Source: Leucobacter sp042726155 (lineage in GTDB: Bacteria > Actinomycetota > Actinomycetes > Actinomycetales > Microbacteriaceae). From it: a stretch of 64,000 nucleotides of DNA. The stretch lies in NCBI RefSeq assembly GCF_042726155.1, contig NZ_JBHXHV010000001.1, forward strand, positions 930,001-994,000, given 5' to 3'. Under the pieces are notes generated by a model. The model saw nothing but the letters and a program-made list of their open reading frames with translations, was not told where the DNA came from and ran no database searches. A program made the position numbers and the translations under genes. Below are positions 26,088 to 33,443 of the stretch, one piece after another. Position 1 is the stretch's first letter; every line of letters begins with the position of its first letter.

Positions 26088-27182
26088 ATGACTGGCGGCG
26101 TACTTGGCGGAGGAGTGATCTTCGTAATCGCCGCCCTCTTGTGGGGTGCGGTGCTCGTTCCGAACTGGGCGAGGCGCCGCGAATTCCGCGCAGCTGAAAA
26201 GAATGCGCTCCGGCTTCAGCGCACGCTGCGTCTGCTCGCTGAGACGTCTGAGGTGCCGCAGGAAGTGCGCCTCGAGGCCACCGCGCGGGAGGCTCTCGCG
26301 CACGAGCGGATGCTGCGGAGTGCGCAGAAACGTCAGGAAGCAGAGCGTCGAGCAGCGCTCGCAGAAGCGGAGGCAGACCAGGTGCGTGCCGAGATTCGAG
26401 CCCAACAGATGCAGCGTAAGCAGGCGGCCGCGCAGCGGTCGGCAAAGCTCCGGAAGCCGGCTGCGCGACGCGTGCGCGCTACGGCAGCTCTTGGCGCGTT
26501 ACTCGGCCTGATCGGCGTGCTCGTCGGGGCAGGTCTCGCGATTGGTGGCAGTGGTCCGTCCTTGCTCATTGGTGCTGTCGCGCTGTTCGCCGCGTCAAGC
26601 GGTGCGCTGGTGTTGCTCGCGCCCGGACGCACGCGCGTGCAGTCGACGCCGGCCGAACAGGTCACGAGCGCAATTGCGACGGCGGTTGTCGAGACGGCCC
26701 CGCAGCAGGAAGAAATTCTGGATCCGGCTATCGCCGCCGCAGCGCACGCCGAGACGCAACGGGCCGCAGCCGAGCGCATCGAACTCGCCCGTGCTCTTGC
26801 GCGCACGCGCGCTCGTGGCGCCGCAGAACGCCCGGTGACGCAGGAGAACCAGACCGACTCGATGCTGCTGCGCGAGGTGCGTCAGCAGCTGGCGACGGGT
26901 GGCGGCGCGACTGCCGGTGCGGCCGGTGCCGCTGCCGCGGCGTCCGCGAGTGCCGTCGATCCGCGTGCTGCAGCCGCGGCTGCCGCCGCCGACGATCAGG
27001 CGCGCCAGCAGGCGCGCGCGTTCGAGGAGGCGCGTCAGCGTGAACAGGCGCGCGTGCGTGCCGAGCAGGCTAAGCAAGAGGCAGCGAGCAACCGCTTCCG
27101 CGGCATGGGTGTCGTGGGAGACACCGCCACGGGCATGCCCGACCTCGACGCTGTACTGCGCCGCCGCCGCAACGCGGGTTAG
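26088..27182 (+). CDS. SepX/GLPR-like cell-division membrane protein
   Basis: This 364-aa protein has an N-terminal membrane span (about 3-25, ending LLWGAVLVPNWARRREFR). An arginine/glutamate-rich coiled-coil segment follows (about 35-120), then two adjacent spans (about 128-176), and a long alanine- and charge-rich tail ending in GMPDLDAVLRRRR. The N-terminal span plus PNWARRR and the position after galU-rimJ match SepX of Streptomyces and GLPR of Corynebacterium, membrane partners of the division machinery. Homology is inferred from topology and synteny, not alignment, so moderate confidence. Confidence 0.6.
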   Translation: MTGGVLGGGVIFVIAALLWGAVLVPNWARRREFRAAEKNALRLQRTLRLLAETSEVPQEVRLEATAREALAHERMLRSAQKRQEAERRAALAEAEADQVRAEIRAQQMQRKQAAAQRSAKLRKPAARRVRATAALGALLGLIGVLVGAGLAIGGSGPSLLIGAVALFAASSGALVLLAPGRTRVQSTPAEQVTSAIATAVVETAPQQEEILDPAIAAAAHAETQRAAAERIELARALARTRARGAAERPVTQENQTDSMLLREVRQQLATGGGATAGAAGAAAAASASAVDPRAAAAAAAADDQARQQARAFEEARQREQARVRAEQAKQEAASNRFRGMGVVGDTATGMPDLDAVLRRRRNAG

Positions 27183-27294
27183 CGATACCCGCTGAGTCCC
27201 TACCGCGGCTGAGGAGGGGTTCGGCGAGCGAGCGCAGGCGGTCCCGACCACATCGAGATACAGTGGTTTGTAGGTTGATCGGAGAGGGGCTGCC

Positions 27295-27636
27295 GTGGGT
27301 GACGTACTGAGCGCTGACGAGCTGGTCGAGGCGCTGAAGGCGCTCGCCAATCCGGTGCGGCTGCAGATCGTTAACTGGCTGCGCGATCCCGAATCTGAGT
27401 TTGCCGACTGGGAGCCCGTCGCCGATCGCGCAGAGGTGGGCGTCTGCGCCCTTCATATCCAGGAGAAATCCGGGCTGACGCAATCGACGATCTCGTCGTA
27501 CATGATCACGCTCGAGCGCGCTGGTCTCGTGCGTTCGACGCGCGTCGGAAAGTGGACTCACTATCGTCGCGATGAGGATCGGCTCCGCCAGGTCGGTAAC
27601 GCCATCGGTGCGCCGGCAACCAGCGATGTTCACTAA
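27295..27636 (+). CDS. ArsR-family transcriptional regulator
   Basis: This 113-aa winged-helix protein has the HTH VCALHIQEKSGLTQSTISSYMITLERAGLVRSTRVGKWTHYRR. A cysteine lies in GVCALHI, and there is no classical ELCVCDL metal box. The start is GTG behind GAGAGGGG. A TACAGT -10 candidate lies near 27259. A near-perfect palindrome just downstream suggests it represses the following DHA2 exporter gene, while it has its own promoter. Confidence 0.9.
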   Translation: MGDVLSADELVEALKALANPVRLQIVNWLRDPESEFADWEPVADRAEVGVCALHIQEKSGLTQSTISSYMITLERAGLVRSTRVGKWTHYRRDEDRLRQVGNAIGAPATSDVH

Positions 27637-27641
27637 CCCCG

Positions 27642-27669
27642 ATATCGACAAAACGCGTTTTATCGTTAT
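27642..27669. promoter_or_regulatory. 28-bp operator-like palindrome over the exporter promoter
   Basis: The core CGACAAAACGCGTTTTATCG (27646-27665) is centred on AAAACG/CGTTTT, and ATA/TAT extends it at the outer ends; two base pairs mismatch overall. It fills the spacer of a promoter with -35 TCGACA (27645-27650), 16-nt spacer, and -10 TATGAT (27667-27672). ArsR proteins bind such palindromes to block polymerase. Confidence 0.7.
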
Positions 27670-27780
27670 GATTGGTGCGTGACGGCGCCTCTCTAGCCGC
27701 GCGAACTGCGCACGCCGTCCCAACCAACGCGCTGCTCGAACGTACGTTTGGCGCGCCATCATTCGGTAAGGGAGCCACCC

Positions 27781-29211
27781 ATGACTGCACTTGAGACACC
27801 CGATCTGCGCGGGACACCCGATCTGACGCGGCGACAACGCATCGCGGTGGTGGTGCTGCTCACCGCGAACTTCACGCTCGCGGTCGACTTCTCGATCTTG
27901 AGTGTCGCACTGCCGCACATCGGCGCCGATCTCGGGTTCGCGGCAGCGAACCTGCAGTGGATCGTCACGTCGTTCGCGCTGTGCGCTGCCGGGTTCACGC
28001 TGTTCTTCGGTCGCGTTGCCGATCTGTTTGGGCGGAAACGGCTCTTCCTCACGGGGGTGGCACTGCTCGGCGTTTCATCGCTTGCCGCGGGAATCGCTGT
28101 TGAACCAGCACTGCTGCTGGTTGCCCGCGTCGGGCAGGGGCTTGCGACAGCGATGGTCACGCCGGCGGCGCTCTCGCTGCTGACGACGACATTCCCAGAG
28201 GGTCGGGCGCGATCCCGAATTCTCGGTCTGTCAGGGGCGCTCATGGCCGCGGGGTTCACGACGGGCGCAGCGCTCGGTGGGCTGCTCACGGGTGTGGTGA
28301 ACTGGCGCTGGGCGTTCTTTATCAATGTTGCGGTGGCGATTGTCGTGCTCGCGGTCGCACCGGCTGTGTTGACCGATAAGCGATCCGCAGCGCGGCCCCG
28401 GCTCGACGCACCAGGAGCGTTCACGGTGACGCTTGCCCTGGTCGCACTCGTGTACGGCATCACGACGGCGGGGGAGCGGGGCTGGGCAGATCCGCTCGCG
28501 TGGGGGCCGATCGTAGCGTCGGCGACGCTGTTTGCGCTGTTTGGGTGGATCGAGTCGCGCGTGGCTGATCCGCTTGTGAGTCTGGCCCTGCTTACGCGCA
28601 AAAGCATTGTCTGGGGCAACTTTGCGGGTCTGCTGGCGTTCGCGACGTGGACCTCGATGGTGTTTCCGCTCACTCTCTACCTGCAAGAGATTCTTGGCTA
28701 CGGTGCGGTCACCACGGGCATGATCTTCGCCTGGCTCGGCATCGGCACGGTCATCGGCGGTCTCGTCGCACCCAGAATTATCGGTCGCTCGAGTGCCAAG
28801 GTTGCGATCCTCATCGGCTTTCTGGTGCAGGCGGCCGCGACAATTCCGCTCGCGTTCGTGACCGAGGCACACTGGTGGATCGTGCCTGTGCTGGCGGCGG
28901 TATTCATTGGCGGCGTAGCAAACTTGATCGCAATCGTCGGATTCACCGTCGCCGCGACATCGGGCGTTGCGGCGGATCAGCAGGGATTAGCGACCGGACT
29001 CATCACCATGAGCCAACAGGTCGGGATCGCGCTTGGCACACCCGTCATGGCCGCCCTGATAACCGCATTCACGACGACCACGTTGCTCCCCGGAATTCAG
29101 GTTGCTATTGGAGTGAATGCCGCGGTCTGCCTTGCGAGCACGATGCTGGTTGCGGTGTTCTTGCGGGAGGGGCGCACGGCGCGTGGGGCACGCTGCGCTC
29201 TGAAACCGTGA
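27781..29211 (+). CDS. DHA2-family MFS drug exporter
   Basis: This 476-aa transporter has about 14 membrane segments and the MFS motif A GRVADLFGRKRLF (about 86-98) plus motif C-like GLSGALMAAGFTTGAALGG. Fourteen spans and these motifs indicate proton/drug antiport like QacA/EmrB. ATG at 27781 has AAGGGAG upstream after a ~105-nt leader. The upstream ArsR gene and the palindrome imply inducible expression. The substrate is unknown. Confidence 0.88.
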   Translation: MTALETPDLRGTPDLTRRQRIAVVVLLTANFTLAVDFSILSVALPHIGADLGFAAANLQWIVTSFALCAAGFTLFFGRVADLFGRKRLFLTGVALLGVSSLAAGIAVEPALLLVARVGQGLATAMVTPAALSLLTTTFPEGRARSRILGLSGALMAAGFTTGAALGGLLTGVVNWRWAFFINVAVAIVVLAVAPAVLTDKRSAARPRLDAPGAFTVTLALVALVYGITTAGERGWADPLAWGPIVASATLFALFGWIESRVADPLVSLALLTRKSIVWGNFAGLLAFATWTSMVFPLTLYLQEILGYGAVTTGMIFAWLGIGTVIGGLVAPRIIGRSSAKVAILIGFLVQAAATIPLAFVTEAHWWIVPVLAAVFIGGVANLIAIVGFTVAATSGVAADQQGLATGLITMSQQVGIALGTPVMAALITAFTTTTLLPGIQVAIGVNAAVCLASTMLVAVFLREGRTARGARCALKP

Positions 29212-29242
29212 TGGCCGCCGTATTGCGCTGAAGTTACTGGAG

Positions 29243-29318
29243 TGGTGGATCTGAGGGGAATCGAACCCCTGACCTTCTCATTGCGAACGAGACGCGCTAC
29301 CAACTGCGCCACAGACCC
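29243..29318 (-). tRNA. tRNA-Ala (anticodon CGC)
   Basis: On the minus strand the acceptor is GGGTCTG/CAGATCC with the G3-U70 wobble diagnostic of alanine tRNA. The anticodon loop is TTCGCAA (CGC) and the T arm is CAGGGG-TTCGATT-CCCCT. The 3' CCA is encoded (29243-29245). A TAGAGT -10 candidate lies at about 29333. Confidence 0.93.
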
Positions 29319-29380
29319 TGACAGCGCTCCACTCTAGCAGGGGAGAGGCGCCGCGTGAAATTCTAGCCTTGCGACGCGGA

Positions 29381-29386
29381 TACACT
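29381..29386 (+). promoter_or_regulatory. -10 box of leaderless LysE gene
   Basis: TACACT with 6 nt to GTG at 29393; it selects this start over earlier in-frame codons. Confidence 0.5.
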
Positions 29387-29392
29387 GTGCTG

Positions 29393-30019
29393 GTGGCTCC
29401 CGCAATCTGGCTTTCTCTGTTGGCCGCATCAATCGTCATCTGTATTACGCCCGGCGCCGGGGCTATTAATACGATGTCGAATTCGCTCGCCGTCGGGTGG
29501 CGGCGTTCGATCTGGGGCGTGTTTGGTCAGGAACTCGCGCTGCTCGTGCACATCGCGATTGTCGCGGCCGGTGTAGGTGTTCTTGTCGCCAACTCGCCTG
29601 TGCTGTTCAACGTCATCAGATACTCGGGTTCGGCTTACCTGCTGTACCTGGGTCTCCGATTGATCTTCACGAAACCGCAGCCGCCGGCAGCTGATGCTGA
29701 AGGTGCTGCGATGTCGGCGACACGCATCGCAATGCTGCGCCGCGGATTCTGGGTGAACCTGCTCAATCCGAAGGCGATCGTGTTCTTCCTGGCGTTCATC
29801 CCGCAGTTCATCAGCGCGGACGCTCCGCTCATGCCGCAGTATCTGATCCTCATCGCGACCACCGTAGGCGTCGACGTCATCGTGATGTGGGGTTTCTTCG
29901 CGGTCGTTGCGCGCCCGTTCCGCCGCTATACGGCGACGGCGCGAGGCCAGCGGGTGCTCAATGCGATTTTCGGTTCATTGTTTGTCGGTGTCGCGGCGCT
30001 GCTGCTCTTTTTGCACTGA
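29393..30019 (+). CDS. LysE/RhtB-family amino-acid exporter
   Basis: This 208-aa inner-membrane protein has five to six spans, with the family N-terminus VICITPGAGAINTMSNSLAVGWR and the central GFWVNLLNPKAIVFFLAFIPQF. LysE/RhtB proteins export amino acids such as lysine, homoserine or threonine; the substrate here is not readable. A GTG start with a leaderless -10 is proposed. It lies between tRNA-Ala and tRNA-Lys genes. Confidence 0.9.
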   Translation: MAPAIWLSLLAASIVICITPGAGAINTMSNSLAVGWRRSIWGVFGQELALLVHIAIVAAGVGVLVANSPVLFNVIRYSGSAYLLYLGLRLIFTKPQPPAADAEGAAMSATRIAMLRRGFWVNLLNPKAIVFFLAFIPQFISADAPLMPQYLILIATTVGVDVIVMWGFFAVVARPFRRYTATARGQRVLNAIFGSLFVGVAALLLFLH

Positions 30020-30078
30020 ACGCCAACCCCTAGGCGGGAAGCATTGGGTGTGCGCGATCCGCTAAGCTATTCGGGTTG

Positions 30079-30150
30079 GCCCCTATAGCTCAGCGGTAGA
30101 GCTACGGACTTTTAATCCGCAGGTCGTAGGTTCGATCCCTACTGGGGGCA
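30079..30150 (+). tRNA. tRNA-Lys (anticodon TTT)
   Basis: It has 72 nt. Acceptor GCCCCTA pairs with TGGGGGC (one G-U), the D arm is GCTC/GAGC, the anticodon loop CTTTTAA gives TTT, and the T arm is GTAGG-TTCGATC-CCTAC. CCA is not encoded. A TAAGCT -10 box lies at 30063-30068. Confidence 0.94.
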
Positions 30151-30212
30151 CTTCTAGATTTCAGGTCTGGCGCGCGTTGATTTACTCCATGTGACGGGAG
30201 ACTAGCTCGAAT

Positions 30213-30542
30213 ATGGATCCCATCAGCATTCTCACCGTCATGGTGGTCATTGCGATTCCGGTGTTGATCGTAGTGCTGGTGTTGCGCTCGCGGCGGCAGC
30301 GCAGTGTTGGTTTTCTCGAGCCGGATCGCTACAACACGTATGCGGTCGTCGCGTTTGTACTGGCGTTTCTGGTTTCAGTCGCGGCGGTCGTACTGGGGCA
30401 CATCGCGCTCGCCCAGATTCGTCGTACACATGAACGCGGATGGGGGCTTGCCGCCGCCGCGCTCATCCTCGGTTACCTCGGCGTCATTGGTGGGGCGATA
30501 GGCCTGACTGTCCTGCTGGTGCAGCTGCAGCCGTATATGTAG
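30213..30542 (+). CDS. DUF4190-like small membrane protein
   Basis: This 109-aa protein has one N-terminal membrane anchor (about 5-27) followed by YNTYAVVAFVLAFLVSVAAVVLGHIALAQIRRTHERGWGLAAAALILGYLG, which is the DUF4190 two-helix pattern with the usual GHIALxQI and ERG...A motifs. The function is unknown. It follows tRNA-Lys by 62 bp; the ATG at 30213 has only a weak ribosome-binding site. Confidence 0.8.
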   Translation: MDPISILTVMVVIAIPVLIVVLVLRSRRQRSVGFLEPDRYNTYAVVAFVLAFLVSVAAVVLGHIALAQIRRTHERGWGLAAAALILGYLGVIGGAIGLTVLLVQLQPYM

Positions 30543-30650
30543 GGACTCGAACAGTCGCAGCACCGCGACGGATCCGGTGAGCCTCGGCGATGCGCACGCG
30601 TTTGGCAAGCGATCTGCGTTGCGCAAGCTCCCGCGGCCCGAATTCGGCTT

Positions 30651-30704
30651 GCGGAACGCGGATCGCGCGCGGAACGCGAATCGCTCACAGAACGCTGAGC
30701 GCTT
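30651..30704. repeat. Degenerate 18-bp tandem repeat
   Basis: Three consecutive units at 30651, 30669 and 30687 share GCGGAACGCGGATCGC-like sequence (third copy diverged to ACAGAACGCTGAGCGC). It lies in the 246-bp gap between the DUF4190-like gene and the csbD terminator, with no gene that I can support. Confidence 0.45.
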
Positions 30705-30746
30705 ACCGAGCGGAGAGCCCGCACCCCGCCACGCCCACCCACACAC

Positions 30747-30782
30747 ACTTGTGGCCCCCGCGCACGCGCGAGGGCCACAAGT
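30747..30782 (-). terminator. Terminator of csbD-like gene
   Basis: ACTTGTGGCCC (30747-30757) and GGGCCACAAGT (30772-30782) form a perfect 11-bp stem with a 14-nt GC-rich loop, 6 nt beyond the CsbD stop. Confidence 0.75.
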
Positions 30783-30788
30783 CCGCGA

Positions 30789-30974
30789 TTACTTGTCGAA
30801 GACATCCTTCGCGGAATCCTTGGCGTGTTCGCCGGCTTGCTTCAGGTCGCCCTTCGCCTGATCGAGCTTGCCCTCGGCGACCTGTTCATCGTCACCGGTT
30901 GCCCGCCCGACTGCCTCTTTGGCGTTGCCCTTCAGCTTGTCGCCTGCGGCTGAAATCTTGTCTGATGCACTCAT
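30789..30974 (-). CDS. CsbD-family stress protein
   Basis: This 61-aa hydrophilic protein shows the CsbD pattern: KISAAGDKLKGNAKEAVGRATGDDEQVAEGKLDQAKGDLKQ, with a helical GKLDQAKGDL repeat. CsbD proteins are general-stress-induced with unknown biochemical role. ATG at 30974 has an excellent AAGGAGGA ribosome-binding site. Its upstream region contains small palindromes and a 14-bp tandem duplication (31074-31101). Confidence 0.9.
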   Translation of the reverse strand: MSASDKISAAGDKLKGNAKEAVGRATGDDEQVAEGKLDQAKGDLKQAGEHAKDSAKDVFDK

Positions 30975-31073
30975 AGGTCCTCCTTCAACGTTGGGAGCAT
31001 TCCCAAGACCGGGAACACATTCCACGGTGCCATTGGAGCTGCCCAGCGCCCAGGGGGTTGCGTCTTCGTCGGC

Positions 31074-31101
31074 GTGTGTGAGAAAGCGTGTGTGAGAAAG
31101 C
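31074..31101. repeat. Perfect 14-bp tandem duplication upstream of csbD-like gene
   Basis: GTGTGTGAGAAAGC occurs twice in a row (31074-31087, 31088-31101) in the 286-bp divergent region between the csbD-like gene and the next + strand gene. The same gap has two short palindromes, at 30991-31006 and 31012-31023. Confidence 0.6.
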
Positions 31102-31260
31102 GTGACAACCAGTAAAAACCTACCCTTTCAGAATACGCCGCTGCCCCGAATGCTCGGTGTGAGTGGGGTTCTGGGATGCGGCGTAGACTCGCGAGGTCGT
31201 CATCGGCAGCAGCGTTGTCGACACGCACACACCGCGAACCAGGCACCGTGAAAGAGGCAG

Positions 31261-31890
31261 ATGTCCCGCGACCACCAGCGCCCCGTATTGCAGCCGGGAT
31301 TCACCTTCGACTGGATCATTGGCTCAGATGAGCCCGAGGCTGCCCGCAGACTTGCGCAGGAGACCTCGTGGGCCTTGCTCGATCGAGTGCGGGCAGTCGC
31401 TGACCCCGAGGTGGTTGAGCGCGTTGTCGGGCTTGCGGCGGGCACGGGCCTCGATGACATCGCGGAGCTGTGGGCGGGCGAGAGCGCGCACTCGCTCGCC
31501 GGCGTGCTGTGGCGGCTCTACCTGCTGCGCCGCGTGGTCGATTCTGACCCCGAGGGCTCGGCCGACCTCTTTCGCCGCGGCGTCGCAGTTACGGTGACCA
31601 TTGACCCGATCGTTGCGGGCGCAGCCGAACCCGTCACGCCCGATTCGATCTCGTACCTCTGCGACACGATCTTGCGCGGTGTATTCACCGGCGATTTGGG
31701 CGGAGCGCTGGATCGTGCGGCAAGCTACTGCCGCCTCATGTCTCTCGGCGCGGCCGACCTTGCCGACACCCGCGACGTGCACGACGACGCCCACGCGGCG
31801 GAACTCACCACGCGGTCACTGCGCTATTCGACGTTTGCGCACGACCTGCACGGCGGCGCGCGGCGCTGGCGTGACGGGACGCTGTCGTAG
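31261..31890 (+). CDS. Conserved hypothetical protein
   Basis: This 209-aa, largely helical, acidic protein has no signal peptide or membrane span. Segments such as FDWIIGSDEPEAARRLAQETSWALLDR and AELWAGESAHSLAGVLWRLYLLRRVV look like a conserved actinobacterial family that I cannot name. ATG at 31261 follows AAAGAGGC. It stands alone between the csbD region and a candidate RNA region. Its function is unknown. Confidence 0.7.
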   Translation: MSRDHQRPVLQPGFTFDWIIGSDEPEAARRLAQETSWALLDRVRAVADPEVVERVVGLAAGTGLDDIAELWAGESAHSLAGVLWRLYLLRRVVDSDPEGSADLFRRGVAVTVTIDPIVAGAAEPVTPDSISYLCDTILRGVFTGDLGGALDRAASYCRLMSLGAADLADTRDVHDDAHAAELTTRSLRYSTFAHDLHGGARRWRDGTLS

Positions 31891-31963
31891 CTCGCCTGTG
31901 CCACTCCCCGTGCATCCCGCCTGTGCATCTCGCCCCGTGCATCTCACGCGCGCTTTGCTAAAC

Positions 31964-32066
31964 TGATTCACGCCGGGCCGCAGTAACCCCGGGCTCCAAT
32001 TTTCGCCGCTTCGAGCGGCCTTCCGCCGAGAGGCGTTTCTGCGGCTCGGTTTCTTCTGCCCCTTCG
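31964..32066 (+). ncRNA. Candidate small RNA with three hairpins
   Basis: A -10-like TAAACT lies at 31958-31963. Downstream come a CGGG/CCCG stem (about 31973-31992), a perfect GCCGCT-TCG-AGCGGC hairpin (about 32006-32020), then CCGAG...CTCGG (about 32027-32050) followed by TTTCTTCT, which resembles a terminator. No open frame fits. No -35 is clear, and I do not recognise a family. Confidence 0.35.
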
Positions 32067-32151
32067 AGGCTCGCGAAGACGTGCCTGACACGGCTGCGCT
32101 CGGCGCAGCTGGGCCGACCCGATTCGTTGCAGAGCTGAAACGCGGCCGATC

Positions 32152-32157
32152 TAAGCT
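32152..32157 (+). promoter_or_regulatory. -10 box of leaderless thioesterase gene
   Basis: TAAGCT with 6 nt to the ATG at 32164; no ribosome-binding site. Confidence 0.5.
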
Positions 32158-32163
32158 CGAGTC

Positions 32164-32610
32164 ATGAGATCTCAGTATCAGCACGATAACGGCATCAACT
32201 TCTCGACGCGCAAGTGGGTGCGGCCCGAAGATATGAACGCGAACGGCTCACTATTCGGGGGTAGCCTACTGCGGTGGATCGACGAAGAGGCGGCGATCTA
32301 CGCGATCATTCAGCTGGGCAATCCGCACGTGGTGACGAAGTTCATCTCGGAGATCAACTTCGAAGCTTCGGCTCGCCAGGGCGACCTGATCGAGATGGGG
32401 CTCGTCGCGACTGATTTTGGTCGCACGTCGCTCACGATGCGCGCGGTGGTGCGCAACATGATCACGCGAAAGACGATCTTGTCGATCGACCGGATCGTCT
32501 TCGTGAACATCGGCCCCGAAGGCACCCCGGTGCCGCACGGCTACTCCGAGATCACCTACGAGCGCGATCGGATGCCGACGGCCGACGAGATGCCGAACCA
32601 CGACGATTAG
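32164..32610 (+). CDS. Hotdog-fold acyl-CoA thioesterase
   Basis: This 148-aa protein has the single-hotdog pattern of YciA/acyl-CoA hydrolases: VRPEDMNANGSLFGGSLLRWIDEEAAIYA (about 18-46) and KFISEINFEASARQGDLIEMG. The motif's conserved N and D (NANG..., DEEA) fit the catalytic pair. It hydrolyses acyl-CoA thioesters in the cytoplasm. It converges with pstB, 10 nt away, with no terminator between. Confidence 0.88.
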   Translation: MRSQYQHDNGINFSTRKWVRPEDMNANGSLFGGSLLRWIDEEAAIYAIIQLGNPHVVTKFISEINFEASARQGDLIEMGLVATDFGRTSLTMRAVVRNMITRKTILSIDRIVFVNIGPEGTPVPHGYSEITYERDRMPTADEMPNHDD

Positions 32611-32620
32611 CGGCGAACGC

Positions 32621-33400
32621 CTACCCGAAGCGGCCGGAGACGTAGTCTTCAGTTGCCTGCACCGACGGCGTTGAGAAGATCGTCGAGGTGTCGTCGTACT
32701 CGATGAGCTTGCCCGGCTTACCGGTGCCCGCGATGTTGAAGAACGCGGTGCGGTCAGAGACGCGCGACGCCTGCTGCATGTTGTGGGTCACGATCACAAT
32801 CGTGTACTCGCGCTTGAGCTGGTCGATGAGATCCTCGATCGCGAGCGTCGAGATGGGGTCGAGCGCCGAGCAGGGCTCGTCCATGAGCAGCACGTCGGGG
32901 GAGACCGCGATCGCGCGCGCGATGCAGAGGCGCTGCTGCTGACCGCCCGAAAGGCCGGAGCCGGGCTTGTCGAGGCGATCCTTCACTTCGTTCCACAGAT
33001 TGGCGCCGGTGAGTGACTTCTCAACGAGTGCCTCGGCGTCTCCGCGTGAGATGCGGCGGTCGTTCAGTCGCACGCCGGCGAGCACGTTATCGCGAATCGA
33101 CATGGTCGGGAATGGGTTGGGGCGCTGGAACACCATGCCGACCTGGCGGCGCACGAGCACGGGATCGACCCCTGTGCCGTAGAGGTCCTCGCCGTCAAGC
33201 AGCACCTCGCCCTCGACGCGCGCCCCGGGAATGACCTCGTGCATGCGGTTGAGCGTGCGCAGGAACGTCGACTTGCCGCAGCCCGAAGGGCCGATGAACG
33301 CGGTGACGCTGCGGGGTTCAACGTTAATTGACACGCCCTCAACCGCGAGGAACTTCGAGTAGTAGACGTTGAGGTCGTTAACCTCGATGCGCTTCGACAT
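32621..33400 (-). CDS. pstB: Phosphate ABC transporter ATP-binding protein
   Basis: This 259-aa ATPase energises the PstSCAB phosphate importer. Walker A GPSGCGKST is at 37-45, the signature LSGGQQQR at 150-157 and Walker B LLMDEP at 171-176. The PstB-specific SVTAFIGPSG, RPNPFP and EYTIVIVTHNMQQASR segments are present. It is last in the leftward pstS-pstC-pstA-pstB unit. Confidence 0.96.
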   Translation of the reverse strand: MSKRIEVNDLNVYYSKFLAVEGVSINVEPRSVTAFIGPSGCGKSTFLRTLNRMHEVIPGARVEGEVLLDGEDLYGTGVDPVLVRRQVGMVFQRPNPFPTMSIRDNVLAGVRLNDRRISRGDAEALVEKSLTGANLWNEVKDRLDKPGSGLSGGQQQRLCIARAIAVSPDVLLMDEPCSALDPISTLAIEDLIDQLKREYTIVIVTHNMQQASRVSDRTAFFNIAGTGKPGKLIEYDDTSTIFSTPSVQATEDYVSGRFG

Positions 33401-33443
33401 GATGATTCTTTCGTTCGAGAGTCTGTGAGGTGGGGAGGCCGGC

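Noticed and set aside
29097..29312. 71-aa minus-strand frame over tRNA-Ala
   Set aside because: MAQLVARLVRNEKVRGSIPLRS-type reading is the usual spurious translation of a tRNA gene.
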